The notes: generated from the letters alone by a model not told the origin. DNA of 64,000 nt from Alterisphingorhabdus sp051668705 (GCF_051668705.1 NZ_CP196351.1:1-64000); one strand, 5' to 3'; positions 9,680-18,867 are shown, numbered from the stretch's first letter. Translations and numbers: made by a program.

Positions 9680-12433
9680 TTATGGTTCGGTGTCGCTAGG
9701 CACTTCAACAGAGTCATTCTTGGCAATTTGCGGCGCCAATGACTGAACTTTGATCGCGCCTAGGCTGACCAACGGGTTATCATTGTCCAGAACGACTTTG
9801 CCTTTGACCAAGCCTGTCGCAGCGCGCAATATTTTTGCCGCCTCTTCAGCTATGCGCAGAGTATAAGCGCCATAGGGCACGCGATCGAAAAGGAAGAAGC
9901 CGTCAAACTCGGTCAATGTGCTGCGTGCGACCTGACCTTCTTGATTGACCAGTTCAAGCGTAACACCGCCCACCCCGACACCGCCTGATTGTACTAGCGT
10001 GCCATCGACCTCTCCCGCTGCAACAAGCGGTAGCTCGATGCGGGTCGGTACGCCCGGACGCGGTGTCACCACAATGCCGGACGTAGATGGCTGCAAATAA
10101 GGGTCTGGCAAGCTGCCGCCGTCAATACCAACCAGAATTGGCTGGAACGGGCGTAGACCATCTATTAACGCTCTGCCATTTTCATCGGTGGGTTGGTCAG
10201 CAATGGCTAGACCAGCAGTCAGCTCAACCTCTTGCTCAAGCGGTTCATCTGGCTGACGAATGCCATCACGGTTATTATCGCGGAACACTGTAGCCAGAAC
10301 CTGACCATTGGATGCAAGACGCTCATTGCTGAAACGGAATTTTCCATTACGTGGGTCAGGCCCAATGCTGAATGCCAGATTGAGGCCAGCCGCAAAGGAA
10401 CCGTCAGATGCCGCTTCAATGCTGCTGTTGAGAGAAAATTTATCAAATTGGCGGACATAGCCCAATGCCAACCGCGTGCGATTATTTTCGCCATCAAAAC
10501 CCAGCTCCGCACGCCAGCTATTTCTGCCGCCATTGCGCCATTCGCCTATAATGGATGCTGTTCGAAAGCGTGTTTCCGGAGCAATGCGGAATCGCGACTC
10601 CCCGCGCAACCGGAATTTGCCAAAGCGAATATTGCCAAGCAACCCTGCCTCCAGCTGGTCATCAGGGTTCGGACCAAAGGAATTGCGTGTTCGGTCATAA
10701 TCCAGCTCGCCAGTGATCGAAACTCTTTGCAAATTGGCTGAAACACGGCCGGATAGCTCTAATGTATCGCTGCCGGTTGTACGCGTACGATATGTCGCAT
10801 CAAACTCTACAGGAAAGGAAACACGGCCCCGTTTAAAGAAATGGCTAACTGCAAGATTATGTCTTGAGTTCACGTTTTGTTCTAGTTGGTCAGACTGGAA
10901 GTCGCTCGTCGCCCAGATTGTCTCAACGCGGTAAAAGCTGTTTCCACTGCGGCCCAGTGCCTGACCACGCAAAGCACCCCCACCATTGCCATTTGCAGCA
11001 AGTGAGAAGTCAAATAACGTGTTGCCAAAGGCACGCCTAGCGCCCAGTTCAGCGATGTTGAACCGCTCACCATCGACATTCAGACTATGAATAGCGCCGG
11101 TGAGCGTTGTCCGCTTATCCAGGCCATGTTCCAAACCAACACTCGCGCGCAAGCCCTGTGTGCGCAAGACCGTCTCTTGCGCGCCTATGGTGATCAAATC
11201 TCGGCCTGACTCCGCAAAACCGGCCCAATAATATGTTTTGCCAGGTGGCAAGGCGTCAGCTCCGACGCGTTGACTCCGTCTTTCTCTGCGGATTTGCCCC
11301 TGCGGCCCATATAGCACAACCTCAAAATCATTACGGCCAAACAGCAAAGGCACATCAACAAATTCATAACGGCCGTCGTCACGGTTTTCCGCAAAAGCGA
11401 TCAGTTGATCATTGCGATACAGTTCAGCATCCCAACCAACCGGCAATGACCCGCGAAAACTGGTGCGGTCAAAGCTATTGCCCCGGTTAAGCGGTCTGTT
11501 GGTAATAAAGGCACCGCGTCCAATGACAGATTGCGCAACCAGTGGCGTGGAGAAAGTGGAAATATCGCCTGCTGCAACCTGTGTCGCGCCGGCAGGCCCC
11601 AATAACTCGCCATTAGGGTCTGATCTAAAGGCACGAACGCGCAGACTTTCAGGAACACCTTGGTTATTCGATGCCAGCCGTGCATCAACCGATGCTTTGC
11701 CAATCTCTCCTGATGCAAAAAACTCATAGCGCACATCAACATCTGACCGGTTGGTCGTGGAATCACGCAAGCCGCCCACAGAAACAACCGCATCAACAGA
11801 CGGCGTTTGCCAGAATTTATAAGGCTGCTCCGCCTGTGGCATGTCAGCAAGGTCGAAAATCTTTTGCGGGCGTATCTTGGCCGCTTTTTCCTTACGCTCT
11901 GCTGCCCGTTGAAACGGCAATTTGCGGTCTGACGTTAAGAGCAACAACGCGTTGGAAAGATCGGGCGTTAATTCGAGACCCAGCCATTTGGCCAAGGCTT
12001 TTGTATCAATACACCAGCCTTCCGGCGCATCATAAATATCACCTGGTTTCAGTTGATATTTATTGTTCATGGTTTGTACCATGCCTTGGTCACGATCAAC
12101 AACCAGTGTCTCATTCTCAGCGAATATCCAGCCAGTTGCGCGGCGCGACTTCTTATCAAGTCGGACCGGGAGATTGAGCGACATGATGATATCAGCAAAA
12201 TCAACGCATATGCCGTTTGGTGTCTGGTATCCACGCACACCATCGCCCAGGCTGAACCGCCCAGAGCGTATATCAAGCAACAAAAAGTCGTCATCACTGG
12301 GCTGCCAATTGGCTGCACTTGGCGCTGATTGTGCATAGGCCATGCCCTGTCCCATAGACAGCGGGGCGATCAGCATTGCTGCTGCCGCCATGACGCCAAA
12401 AGCGCCGCGCTGGAAGATGGGTTTTAGGTACAT
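9680..12433 (-). CDS. usher-like outer-membrane protein with SdrB-like and carboxypeptidase-regulatory-like C-terminal domains
   Basis: A 917-residue secreted protein, probably the outer-membrane pore of a non-classical chaperone-usher pathway. The signal peptide ends near residue 34 (AYAQ). Residues about 45-170 form a domain unlike the classical FimD N-domain and contain two Cys (near 73 and 139). From about 200 to 700 alternating beta strands look like a barrel, with a plug-like insert near 332-378 (AELYRNDQLIAF, YEFVDVPLLFG, VVLYGPQGQ). A calcium-loop-like motif FRDNNRDGIRQPDEP near 716 resembles SdrB repeats, and a carboxypeptidase-regulatory-like fold follows near 806-858. It lies 28 bases after the chaperone gene. 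The usher role is inferred from the plug pattern and the neighbours; no full FimD match is claimed. Confidence 0.72.
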   Translation of the reverse strand: MYLKPIFQRGAFGVMAAAAMLIAPLSMGQGMAYAQSAPSAANWQPSDDDFLLLDIRSGRFSLGDGVRGYQTPNGICVDFADIIMSLNLPVRLDKKSRRATGWIFAENETLVVDRDQGMVQTMNNKYQLKPGDIYDAPEGWCIDTKALAKWLGLELTPDLSNALLLLTSDRKLPFQRAAERKEKAAKIRPQKIFDLADMPQAEQPYKFWQTPSVDAVVSVGGLRDSTTNRSDVDVRYEFFASGEIGKASVDARLASNNQGVPESLRVRAFRSDPNGELLGPAGATQVAAGDISTFSTPLVAQSVIGRGAFITNRPLNRGNSFDRTSFRGSLPVGWDAELYRNDQLIAFAENRDDGRYEFVDVPLLFGRNDFEVVLYGPQGQIRRERRSQRVGADALPPGKTYYWAGFAESGRDLITIGAQETVLRTQGLRASVGLEHGLDKRTTLTGAIHSLNVDGERFNIAELGARRAFGNTLFDFSLAANGNGGGALRGQALGRSGNSFYRVETIWATSDFQSDQLEQNVNSRHNLAVSHFFKRGRVSFPVEFDATYRTRTTGSDTLELSGRVSANLQRVSITGELDYDRTRNSFGPNPDDQLEAGLLGNIRFGKFRLRGESRFRIAPETRFRTASIIGEWRNGGRNSWRAELGFDGENNRTRLALGYVRQFDKFSLNSSIEAASDGSFAAGLNLAFSIGPDPRNGKFRFSNERLASNGQVLATVFRDNNRDGIRQPDEPLEQEVELTAGLAIADQPTDENGRALIDGLRPFQPILVGIDGGSLPDPYLQPSTSGIVVTPRPGVPTRIELPLVAAGEVDGTLVQSGGVGVGGVTLELVNQEGQVARSTLTEFDGFFLFDRVPYGAYTLRIAEEAAKILRAATGLVKGKVVLDNDNPLVSLGAIKVQSLAPQIAKNDSVEVPSDTEP

Positions 12434-12461
12434 GCTTTATCTAATGCATTGATTTATGGTG

Positions 12462-13307
12462 TTATTGTAACGCAGTGTCGATTTTGGAGATCAAACCGCC
12501 GCCAGCATTTGGTGCCTCGTAAAAAGCAATAGTCACAGGTGCTGAGCGCAATGCTTCTGCCAGCTCATCAGGAATGCTCAGACGTACAGTACGGTTTTCC
12601 AATTCAGGATAGATGGCAATACCGCGCGCAACCATCAGGGGTTCGGAATCGCCCTGTCTGGTAACCCGTACTTCGCCATAAACAGAGCCTTGACCAGCGC
12701 GTGACATATCAAAAGCCAGAGCATGGCCGCCCTGTTCACGCTTTTCCAGTCGCCCATTGGCAATGCTGGCTGTCGCTTCCAAGCGGCCGCGGCGAATGAT
12801 GATAGGGATAGTAACACCATAAATTGGCGTCAGTGCGATCGAAAGACCTTCAACCTGTGTGTTGATCTTTTCGGTAATCGCTTCGGCTTTGGGTATAGCA
12901 CGGAACAGCATATGCGCACGATATTCGCCATCGGCCAATCCAGCGGGAGCACGAACACCAATTCGGATGGCTTGCGGCTGATTAGGCGGCAATGTTACCC
13001 GGCGCGGTGCATAGCGTATCATTTGCAATGCCGCTTTTTCGAGCTGATTGACCTCTTCTTCAGAAACCTCCGCCAATGCCCCATCAGGGGTCATGCGACG
13101 CAGTTCCAGGCTGATGCGATATGTCGCCTCTTCTGCACCAACATTGTTCAATATCACCTCGGTGCCGCGCTTTCCATCAAGCACTATACGGGTTGGTGCG
13201 ACCAACAGATCCCCTCTGCCTTGTGCCATTGCCGGAACTGTGGCCTGCATGACTGCAGCGCCAGCAAGAAAAGCAGCGAATAGTAATTTGCCTACCGAAC
13301 GGATCAT
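12462..13307 (-). CDS. PapD-like periplasmic fimbrial chaperone
   Basis: A periplasmic chaperone of 281 residues with two immunoglobulin-like domains, expected to hold secreted subunits and pass them to the usher-like protein encoded next. The signal peptide ends near residue 28 (AMAQ). Domain 1 holds LLVAPTRIVLDGKRGTEVIL and RYAPRRVTLPPNQPQAIRIG, the pattern of the subunit-binding G1 strand in archaic-type chaperones. Domain 2 starts near 165. The frame is open to 13352, but ATG at 13307 has a well-placed GGAG 8 bases upstream and gives a clean signal peptide, so it is preferred. Order with neighbours: DUF4402 gene, terminator, chaperone, usher. Confidence 0.82.
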   Translation of the reverse strand: MIRSVGKLLFAAFLAGAAVMQATVPAMAQGRGDLLVAPTRIVLDGKRGTEVILNNVGAEEATYRISLELRRMTPDGALAEVSEEEVNQLEKAALQMIRYAPRRVTLPPNQPQAIRIGVRAPAGLADGEYRAHMLFRAIPKAEAITEKINTQVEGLSIALTPIYGVTIPIIIRRGRLEATASIANGRLEKREQGGHALAFDMSRAGQGSVYGEVRVTRQGDSEPLMVARGIAIYPELENRTVRLSIPDELAEALRSAPVTIAFYEAPNAGGGLISKIDTALQ

Positions 13308-13431
13308 CCCAAAAACTCCAAATTGTCTTTCCAATGCGGCCTGAAAATACATTCTCTCGGCCGACTAGTTGGGTACCGGTATCGACAAATATGGTTTATA
13401 AATTGCTAACCAGCGCCGCAAAATGGCATAT

Positions 13432-13466
13432 AAAAAGGGGTGCAGAGCAAAACTGCCCTACACCCC
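13432..13466 (-). terminator. Rho-independent terminator between DUF4402 gene and chaperone
   Basis: On the minus strand a hairpin with a GGGGTG/CACCCC outer stem, a few mismatches and an inner GCA/TGC stem (13437-13466) is followed by TTTTT (13432-13436). It lies 52 bases after the DUF4402 stop codon, so most transcripts of that gene should stop before the chaperone. Confidence 0.72.
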
Positions 13467-13518
13467 TTATTGCTTATGATCGGCCCCTGCGAGAAAGCCG
13501 ATCATTCAGCCTATAAAA

Positions 13519-14013
13519 TCAGTTATAGTCAACAGTTACGTCGAACTGACCTGAATAGTCACCAGAAGCCTGGTTATCAGCTACGGTCAATACACCGCCA
13601 ACTGTGAAAGACGCAGCGCCTGTGCCGTCCAAAGTCAAAGAAGTGTCTGAACCTGTCAATGAAGCTGTCATGGAGTTAGCACCGTCTTGCAAAGTGACAG
13701 AACCATCTACGGTGACAGAAACTGTTTCGCCGCCGGTTCCACTTACGCTGAAGCTTGCAGCACTGTTTGTGCCGGTACAGGTCAGGTTAGCACCGCAGTT
13801 AAATGTGCCATCTGCAGCGATAGATACGTCATCACCGGTTGCGCCAACTACGATCGTGCCAAATGCAAGGTCATCACCAGCAGTTACAACAACTTCTTCC
13901 AAAATGGTTGCAGTTGCGTCTGCGGTTGCTGATTGCGCATATGCACCGGTAGAAGAAAGTGCTGCTACAACAGCTACTGAACCGGCGAGTACGGATTTGA
14001 ATGTCTTGGTCAT
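13519..14013 (-). CDS. DUF4402 domain secreted protein, candidate fibre subunit
   Basis: Small exported protein of 164 residues. The signal peptide ends near residue 26 (AYAQ). The mature part is rich in Thr, Ser, Gly, Ala and Val with alternating beta pattern, starts with EEVVVTAGDDLAFGTIVVG as in DUF4402 proteins, and has two nearby Cys (FNCGANLTC, near 72 and 78) that could form a disulfide. It ends in DYSGQFDVTVDYN, the type of C-terminal beta strand seen in subunits. AAGGA lies 9 bases before the ATG. Context with a chaperone and an usher-like gene suggests it is the polymerised or displayed subunit (inference). It has its own terminator, consistent with higher expression than the assembly genes. 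Confidence 0.85.
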   Translation of the reverse strand: MTKTFKSVLAGSVAVVAALSSTGAYAQSATADATATILEEVVVTAGDDLAFGTIVVGATGDDVSIAADGTFNCGANLTCTGTNSAASFSVSGTGGETVSVTVDGSVTLQDGANSMTASLTGSDTSLTLDGTGAASFTVGGVLTVADNQASGDYSGQFDVTVDYN

Positions 14014-14380
14014 AAAGTCTGGTCCTTAATTATTCTGCGGAAAGCGTTCTGTTTTGCCCGGTAAGCTTTCCGCAAAGCCATCCGGTTTGAATGACAGTTC
14101 CCACGTCATCCAGAACCCGCTTATGCAGCGCATCTGTTCATGCTTTACTGATGTTTGTGGTTAATGCAGATTAACGATTATACCGCTCACCCATAAGCAA
14201 GGGAACAGCAAAAAGCATATTACACCATTGTATATAAAGGGTTTTTCTGCTTGCGTGGATTGATACATTTCGCATTCAAAACGTTGAGCAAGGGCTTTTT
14301 ATGCTTAATATCCGCATAAAATACATTGTTTTACAAATTAAGATTGCGAAAAGTTAACTCGCAAATCTGTCTTTTGCCTC
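14014..14380 (-). promoter_or_regulatory. 367-bp intergenic region carrying the DUF4402 promoter
   Basis: No gene seen. It is AT-rich. A TATAAT hexamer on the minus strand (14177-14182) would put a start near 14170 and leave a leader of about 155 bases; no good -35 hexamer lies at 17-bp spacing, so the assignment is weak. A second AT-rich block (near 14225-14240) could also serve. The parB-side end holds a hairpin listed separately. Confidence 0.35.
14341..14368 (-). terminator. hairpin downstream of parB
   Basis: AGATTTGCGA and TCGCAATCT pair imperfectly around a 9-10 nt loop, 12 bases after the parB stop codon on the minus strand. The trailing sequence (TAATTTGT) is only moderately T-rich. 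Confidence 0.35.
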
Positions 14381-15445
14381 TTATAGAGGCTCACCAGAAA
14401 GCCGCTGACAGAGTAGATCTAATTGATCCAGACTTGAATATCGCACCGTCAAATCGCCGGTAGACGGGTTTTTTCCCGGGCTAATCGTCACATTCATTCC
14501 CAAAAGATCAGACAAATGCCGTTCAACAGCCGCAATATCAGAATCATCAGCCTTCGCTGCAGGGCGCTCATCCGTCTTATGTGATCCAGCATCCGTCTTT
14601 TTGCGCACCAGTTTTTCAATCTGGCGAACCGACAAATTGTCATTCACGGCCTTTTGTGCAATTTCCCGAGCATCTTCAGCATTAATAAGCGCGCGCGCAT
14701 GGCCCATGGACAATTGCCCGGCATCGACCATAGCCAACACCGAATCAGGCAAATTCAATAAACGAATCATATTCGCGACATGGCTGCGTGATTTATCGAC
14801 CATTTGTGCCAACTCATTATGGCTCAAATTATCCTGCTCCATAAGGTTGCGATAAGCACGCGCCTCTTCAATCGGAGTCAGGTCTTCGCGCTGAATATTT
14901 TCAATCAGCGCCAAAGTCAGTGTGTCACGCTCATCAAGTTCACGCACCAATGCCGGTATTTCATGCAATCGCGCCCGTTGCGCAGCGCGCCAGCGACGTT
15001 CACCTGCAACCAATTGATAGTGACCCGCCTTGCCAGGCGCAGGGCGAACAATAACCGGCTGTATAACACCGCGTTGCGATATGCTCGCAGCCAGCTCGTC
15101 CAGAGCGCTATCATTAAAAAAGCGCCGAGGCTGATCCGGATGCGGGGTTATTCGCGCTATAGACAGCATTTCCACCAAATTATCGCGGCCATTATCTGCA
15201 TCAACATTCATGGATATTGTGTCACTGCCCTGTGCGCCATTAGATAGCGGGATGGCACGCGCGCCAGAAGCTATATCACTTTGCTGTGATACTGGACGTT
15301 CAGTGCGCACCTCACCCAACAAAGCATTGAGCCCACGCCCTAGGCCCGAAGCCTTTTTCTTAGGTGCTTTTTTGTTGCCATTCGTGGCCTTTGGTTTTTT
15401 CTGGTCTGAATCAGAGGTCATCATCACATCTTTGCTGTTGCTCAT
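14381..15445 (-). CDS. parB: chromosome partitioning protein ParB
   Basis: Centromere-binding CTPase of the ParABS system, which loads at parS and spreads along DNA to segregate replication origins. 354 residues: a Lys-rich N-terminus, the ParA-activating segment SGLGRGLNALLGE (near 33-45), the ParB/Srx nucleotide domain with VAGERRWRAAQRA (near 145), an HTH segment (NELAQMVDKSRSHVANMIRLL, near 190-212) and a C-terminal dimerisation domain. The frame continues upstream, but ATG at 15445 overlaps the parA stop (ATGA) and gives the normal ParB N-terminus. Three parS-like palindromes lie within 1-3.5 kb. Confidence 0.96.
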   Translation of the reverse strand: MSNSKDVMMTSDSDQKKPKATNGNKKAPKKKASGLGRGLNALLGEVRTERPVSQQSDIASGARAIPLSNGAQGSDTISMNVDADNGRDNLVEMLSIARITPHPDQPRRFFNDSALDELAASISQRGVIQPVIVRPAPGKAGHYQLVAGERRWRAAQRARLHEIPALVRELDERDTLTLALIENIQREDLTPIEEARAYRNLMEQDNLSHNELAQMVDKSRSHVANMIRLLNLPDSVLAMVDAGQLSMGHARALINAEDAREIAQKAVNDNLSVRQIEKLVRKKTDAGSHKTDERPAAKADDSDIAAVERHLSDLLGMNVTISPGKNPSTGDLTVRYSSLDQLDLLCQRLSGEPL

Positions 15446-16218
15446 GCGGCTACTTTCTTTTCTGGCAAACGGGCAGCCAATTCCTTGGCAAGCGCAATAT
15501 AGGCGGACGATCCGGCGCAACGATAATCATAAACCAATGCTGGCAAGCCATGGCTGGGCGCCTCTGAAAGGCGAACATTGCGCGGTATAACCGCCTCGAA
15601 GACAAGATTGCCCAACACTTCGCGGACATCATCGGTTACTTGGTCGGTCAAACGGTTGCGTTTATCATGCATGGTTAGCACCACGCCCAATATAGACAGA
15701 TCGGGGTTGAATACATTCTGCACCCGTTCAACCGTCTGCAAAAGTTGGCTAAGCCCTTCCAAGGCAAAAAATTCGCATTGCAAAGGCACCAAAAGCGAAT
15801 CCGCTGCCACCAAAGCGTTGAGCGTCAGCAACCCCAATGATGGTGGGCAGTCAATTAAGCAGATATCCCATTCGCTGCGATTATCCAGTGCCGCCTTCAA
15901 ACGATGCGTACGCTCCTCAAGATCAACCATCTCAACTTCAGCGCCGGAGAGATCAACAGTAGCCGGCACTATGGAAAGGCCCGGTATCGCGGTGTCCTGA
16001 ACACAATCATCTAATGAAGCGGCACCTGTCAAAACATCATAGCTGCTATATTCGCGGTCCTGACTATGCACGCCCAGACCTGTAGACGCATTGCCTTGTG
16101 GATCGAGATCAACCAGCAATGTCTTCCATCCCGTTGCAGCAAGCGCCGTAGACACATTTATGGCAGTAGTAGTTTTGCCCACCCCACCTTTTTGATTGGC
16201 TACAGCGATTGTGATCAT
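15442..16218 (-). CDS. parA: chromosome partitioning ATPase ParA
   Basis: Deviant-Walker ATPase (258 residues) that forms ATP-dependent dimers on the nucleoid and moves ParB-bound origins. Visible: N-terminal ANQKGGVGKTTTAINVS (Walker A with the signature Lys), VDLDPQGNAS, and LIDCPPSLGLL (Walker B). AAGGAG lies 7 bases before the ATG at 16218. It overlaps parB by 4 bases and follows rsmG after 53 bases, the common rsmG-parA-parB order. Confidence 0.97.
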   Translation of the reverse strand: MITIAVANQKGGVGKTTTAINVSTALAATGWKTLLVDLDPQGNASTGLGVHSQDREYSSYDVLTGAASLDDCVQDTAIPGLSIVPATVDLSGAEVEMVDLEERTHRLKAALDNRSEWDICLIDCPPSLGLLTLNALVAADSLLVPLQCEFFALEGLSQLLQTVERVQNVFNPDLSILGVVLTMHDKRNRLTDQVTDDVREVLGNLVFEAVIPRNVRLSEAPSHGLPALVYDYRCAGSSAYIALAKELAARLPEKKVAA

Positions 16219-16271
16219 AGATGCTCCTTCGCGCCATTTTGGCTGTGCGATTCATTAAAGCGCCTATTTGA

Positions 16272-16937
16272 TCAGGAAAATCGAGGATATCCCTCAAATT
16301 TGGGCGGACGGCCCACTCCAACCAATATTTTGGCGTCCTTACTGGTCACACTGTGTTCCACGTGAAACATATTTTGGCAGTGTTTTGGCAAATTAGCCAG
16401 TTCATTAACTGCATTTTTACCCTTTGGGAGGAGCCATTTGGTGCGATCTGTGGAAAATCGTTGGGATAAGTTCAGCAATTTGGGCAATGGCGCAAATGCG
16501 CGCGCTGTAATCACGTCGAATGATTCTGTTTCTACACGCTCGAGTCGACACCCTTTAATGGTCACGCGGTCATGAAGTTGCAGCCTATCAACGGCATGCT
16601 GCAAAAATTCAACGCGCCTGTTTCGCGATTCAACAAGCGTGATTTTGCAATCAACACAAGCGGCAATAACCAGTCCGGGAAGACCTGGGCCAGAACCAAG
16701 ATCCAACCAATGTCCACCCTTTTGTTGCCCTGCCAATATTATCAGTTGCGCGCTATCAATAATATGCCGCGCCCAAATTGTATCATAGGTCGATGCCGAG
16801 ATTAGATTTTGTTCCTGCGCGGCTACACGCAACAACGCGACATATTGCTCCAGACGATCCTCTGTTTCACGTGAAACACCCAATATATCGCGAAGCCATG
16901 CTTTAGCTGCACCATCATCATTAATATATAGCGTCAT
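16272..16937 (-). CDS. rsmG: 16S rRNA (guanine527-N7)-methyltransferase RsmG
   Basis: SAM-dependent methylase of G527 in 16S rRNA (formerly GidB), 221 residues. Motifs: LDLGSGPGLPGLVIA (SAM loop, near 77-91), TLVESRNRRVEFL, and VITARAFAPLPKLL. Its start codon shares one base with the mnmG stop (TGATG), so translation is coupled. Two parS-type palindromes are embedded in its codons, encoding VSRET near the N-terminus and FHVEH near the C-terminus. Confidence 0.96.
   Translation of the reverse strand: MTLYINDDGAAKAWLRDILGVSRETEDRLEQYVALLRVAAQEQNLISASTYDTIWARHIIDSAQLIILAGQQKGGHWLDLGSGPGLPGLVIAACVDCKITLVESRNRRVEFLQHAVDRLQLHDRVTIKGCRLERVETESFDVITARAFAPLPKLLNLSQRFSTDRTKWLLPKGKNAVNELANLPKHCQNMFHVEHSVTSKDAKILVGVGRPPKFEGYPRFS
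16354..16369. promoter_or_regulatory. parS-like site (15 of 16 match)
   Basis: TGTTCCACGTGAAACA differs at one base from the near-universal parS palindrome TGTTTCACGTGAAACA. It lies in the 3' part of rsmG, where it encodes FHVEH, and is a likely ParB-binding centromere site close to parAB. Confidence 0.75.
16863..16878. promoter_or_regulatory. parS site (perfect consensus)
   Basis: TGTTTCACGTGAAACA, a perfect 16-bp palindrome matching the chromosomal parS consensus, inside the 5' part of rsmG (codons for VSRET). Confidence 0.92.
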
Positions 16938-18802
16938 CAGGCAGCGCTTTGCTGACTTGATACATGTCGGCGAGAATGCACCAATATTGCTGTTAGTGCC
17001 GCTGGTGTTATCCCTCGCATCCGTCCTGCTTCTGCCAATGTCGCAGGACGTGCCTTTTCAAGTCGCTCGATCATTTCATTCGATAGGCCTGCAATATTTG
17101 CATAGATTAACGAGCTAGGGATATTGATATGCTCGTTCCGGCGAATATCCCTCAGCTCTGCTTCTTGGCGCCGCAGATAGGGTGCATAGCGCGCATCTTC
17201 GGTGATTTCATCTGCCAGATCGCTACCGCATTGTAGCCTGTCATCAAGCTTTGCAAGATCATTCAGGTGTACATTGGGGAAACGCAGCCAATCAAACATA
17301 GTTTGATGTTCAGCATCGCGCTTGACATCCAAGCCAATAGAAATCAATTTTTCAGGACCAACTTTGTCATCAAGCACACCCATTATGCTGCTTTTCCGTT
17401 CAGATCGCGTGCTATGAAATTGCTTGCGCTCTTCTCCCACACAGCCGCTATCAATCGCGATGGTGGTCAACCGATCATGTGCATTATTGGCGCGTAGCCG
17501 CAGCCGATATTCAGCCCGTGACGTCAGCATTCGGTAAGGCTCTGTCACTCCATGCAGGACAAGATCATCAATCATAACCGCCATATAGCTGTTGGAGCGG
17601 TCCAGTTTTGGCATATCTTTGCCCAAGATACTGCACGCTGCCGCCATGCCAGCGATCAAACCTTGCGCAGCGGCCTCTTCATATCCGGTCGTGCCGTTAA
17701 TCTGACCGGCACAATATAGTCCCGGCATATCGCGTATCTGTAATCCACGATCCAAAATGCGCGGGTCAATATGGTCATATTCCACCGCATAGCCCGGGAC
17801 GATGATATTCGCCTTTTCTAGGCCAGCCATAGAATGAATCATAGCTTGCTGAATATCTGTAGGGAGCGATGTGCTGATGCCATTTGGGTAGATCAAGTGA
17901 CTGTCTAACCCCTCAGGCTCAAGAAAAACCTGATGCCCATCTCTGTCTCCGAAGCGAAATATCTTATCCTCTATGGACGGACAATAGCGCGGCCCCTCCC
18001 CTTGAATATCACCGCCAAATAGCGGCGAACGATCAAGACCTGAGCGTATTATGTCGTGGCTCTGTGCATTGGTCCGTGTGATGGCGCAATGCAGCTGCGG
18101 GTTGATACGGCGCGGTGTTAATGGCGACATGGTCCAATCATCATCGTCGCTAGGCTGCTGATCAAGCGCTGCCCAATCAACAGTACGCCCGTCAATCCTG
18201 GGTGGTGTCCCAGTTTTAAGGCGCGCCATGGGCAGATTGCGCGCGTAAAGCTGATCGGCCAGCTTGGTTGCGGCCCGTTCTTCTATACGGCCACCTTCAA
18301 AACGTTCTTCCCCGCGGAACAGCTTTCCACCCAGAAAAGTGCCCGTGGCCAAGATAACAGCTTTAGCTCTGACGACACTGCCATCGCCCAGCACTATACC
18401 GTTCAACCTGTCTCCCTCAAAATAAAGTTCAGCTGCTTCACCTTCGACAATCGTTAAATTGTCTTGCGCGCTCAACATATGTTGAATGGCATTTTTATAA
18501 AGTCGACGATCTGCCTGTATGCGCGGGCCTTGCACCGCGCTACCCTTACTCCGATTGAGCAAACGGTAATGAATGGCAGCAGCATCAGCAGCACGGCCAA
18601 TCAGTCCGTCAAAGGCATCAACCTCACGAACCAAATGCCCTTTGCCCAGTCCACCAATGGCGGGGTTGCATGACATGGCCCCAATGGTATTGCGATCAAA
18701 ACTGACCAGAGCAGTGCGCACTCCCATGCGTGCCGCAACGGCGGCAGCTTCCGTGCCGGAATGTCCTCCACCTATAACAATTATGTCAAATTGATCACTC
18801 AT
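16937..18802 (-). CDS. mnmG: tRNA uridine-5-carboxymethylaminomethyl modification enzyme MnmG
   Basis: FAD enzyme (former GidA) that, with MnmE, makes cmnm5U34 in tRNA wobble positions. 621 residues. The N-terminus holds FDIIVIGGGHSGTEAA (FAD loop) and the body has the MnmG signatures GGLGKGHLVREVDA, KTGTPPRIDG and NGTTGYEEAAAQGL. C-terminal conserved region SLIYANIAGLSNEMIERLEKA is present. The frame is open to 18832; ATG at 18802 is chosen because it gives the usual short lead before the FAD loop, although no clear ribosome site decides between it and ATG at 18811. parS at 18868 lies just upstream. Confidence 0.95.
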   Translation of the reverse strand: MSDQFDIIVIGGGHSGTEAAAVAARMGVRTALVSFDRNTIGAMSCNPAIGGLGKGHLVREVDAFDGLIGRAADAAAIHYRLLNRSKGSAVQGPRIQADRRLYKNAIQHMLSAQDNLTIVEGEAAELYFEGDRLNGIVLGDGSVVRAKAVILATGTFLGGKLFRGEERFEGGRIEERAATKLADQLYARNLPMARLKTGTPPRIDGRTVDWAALDQQPSDDDDWTMSPLTPRRINPQLHCAITRTNAQSHDIIRSGLDRSPLFGGDIQGEGPRYCPSIEDKIFRFGDRDGHQVFLEPEGLDSHLIYPNGISTSLPTDIQQAMIHSMAGLEKANIIVPGYAVEYDHIDPRILDRGLQIRDMPGLYCAGQINGTTGYEEAAAQGLIAGMAAACSILGKDMPKLDRSNSYMAVMIDDLVLHGVTEPYRMLTSRAEYRLRLRANNAHDRLTTIAIDSGCVGEERKQFHSTRSERKSSIMGVLDDKVGPEKLISIGLDVKRDAEHQTMFDWLRFPNVHLNDLAKLDDRLQCGSDLADEITEDARYAPYLRRQEAELRDIRRNEHINIPSSLIYANIAGLSNEMIERLEKARPATLAEAGRMRGITPAALTAILVHSRRHVSSQQSAA

Positions 18803-18867
18803 GCGCGCCATATAGGGCAGTTTATGCGCCACGCCAAGTATGTGCTATAGGTAGAAAACTGCGAAAG

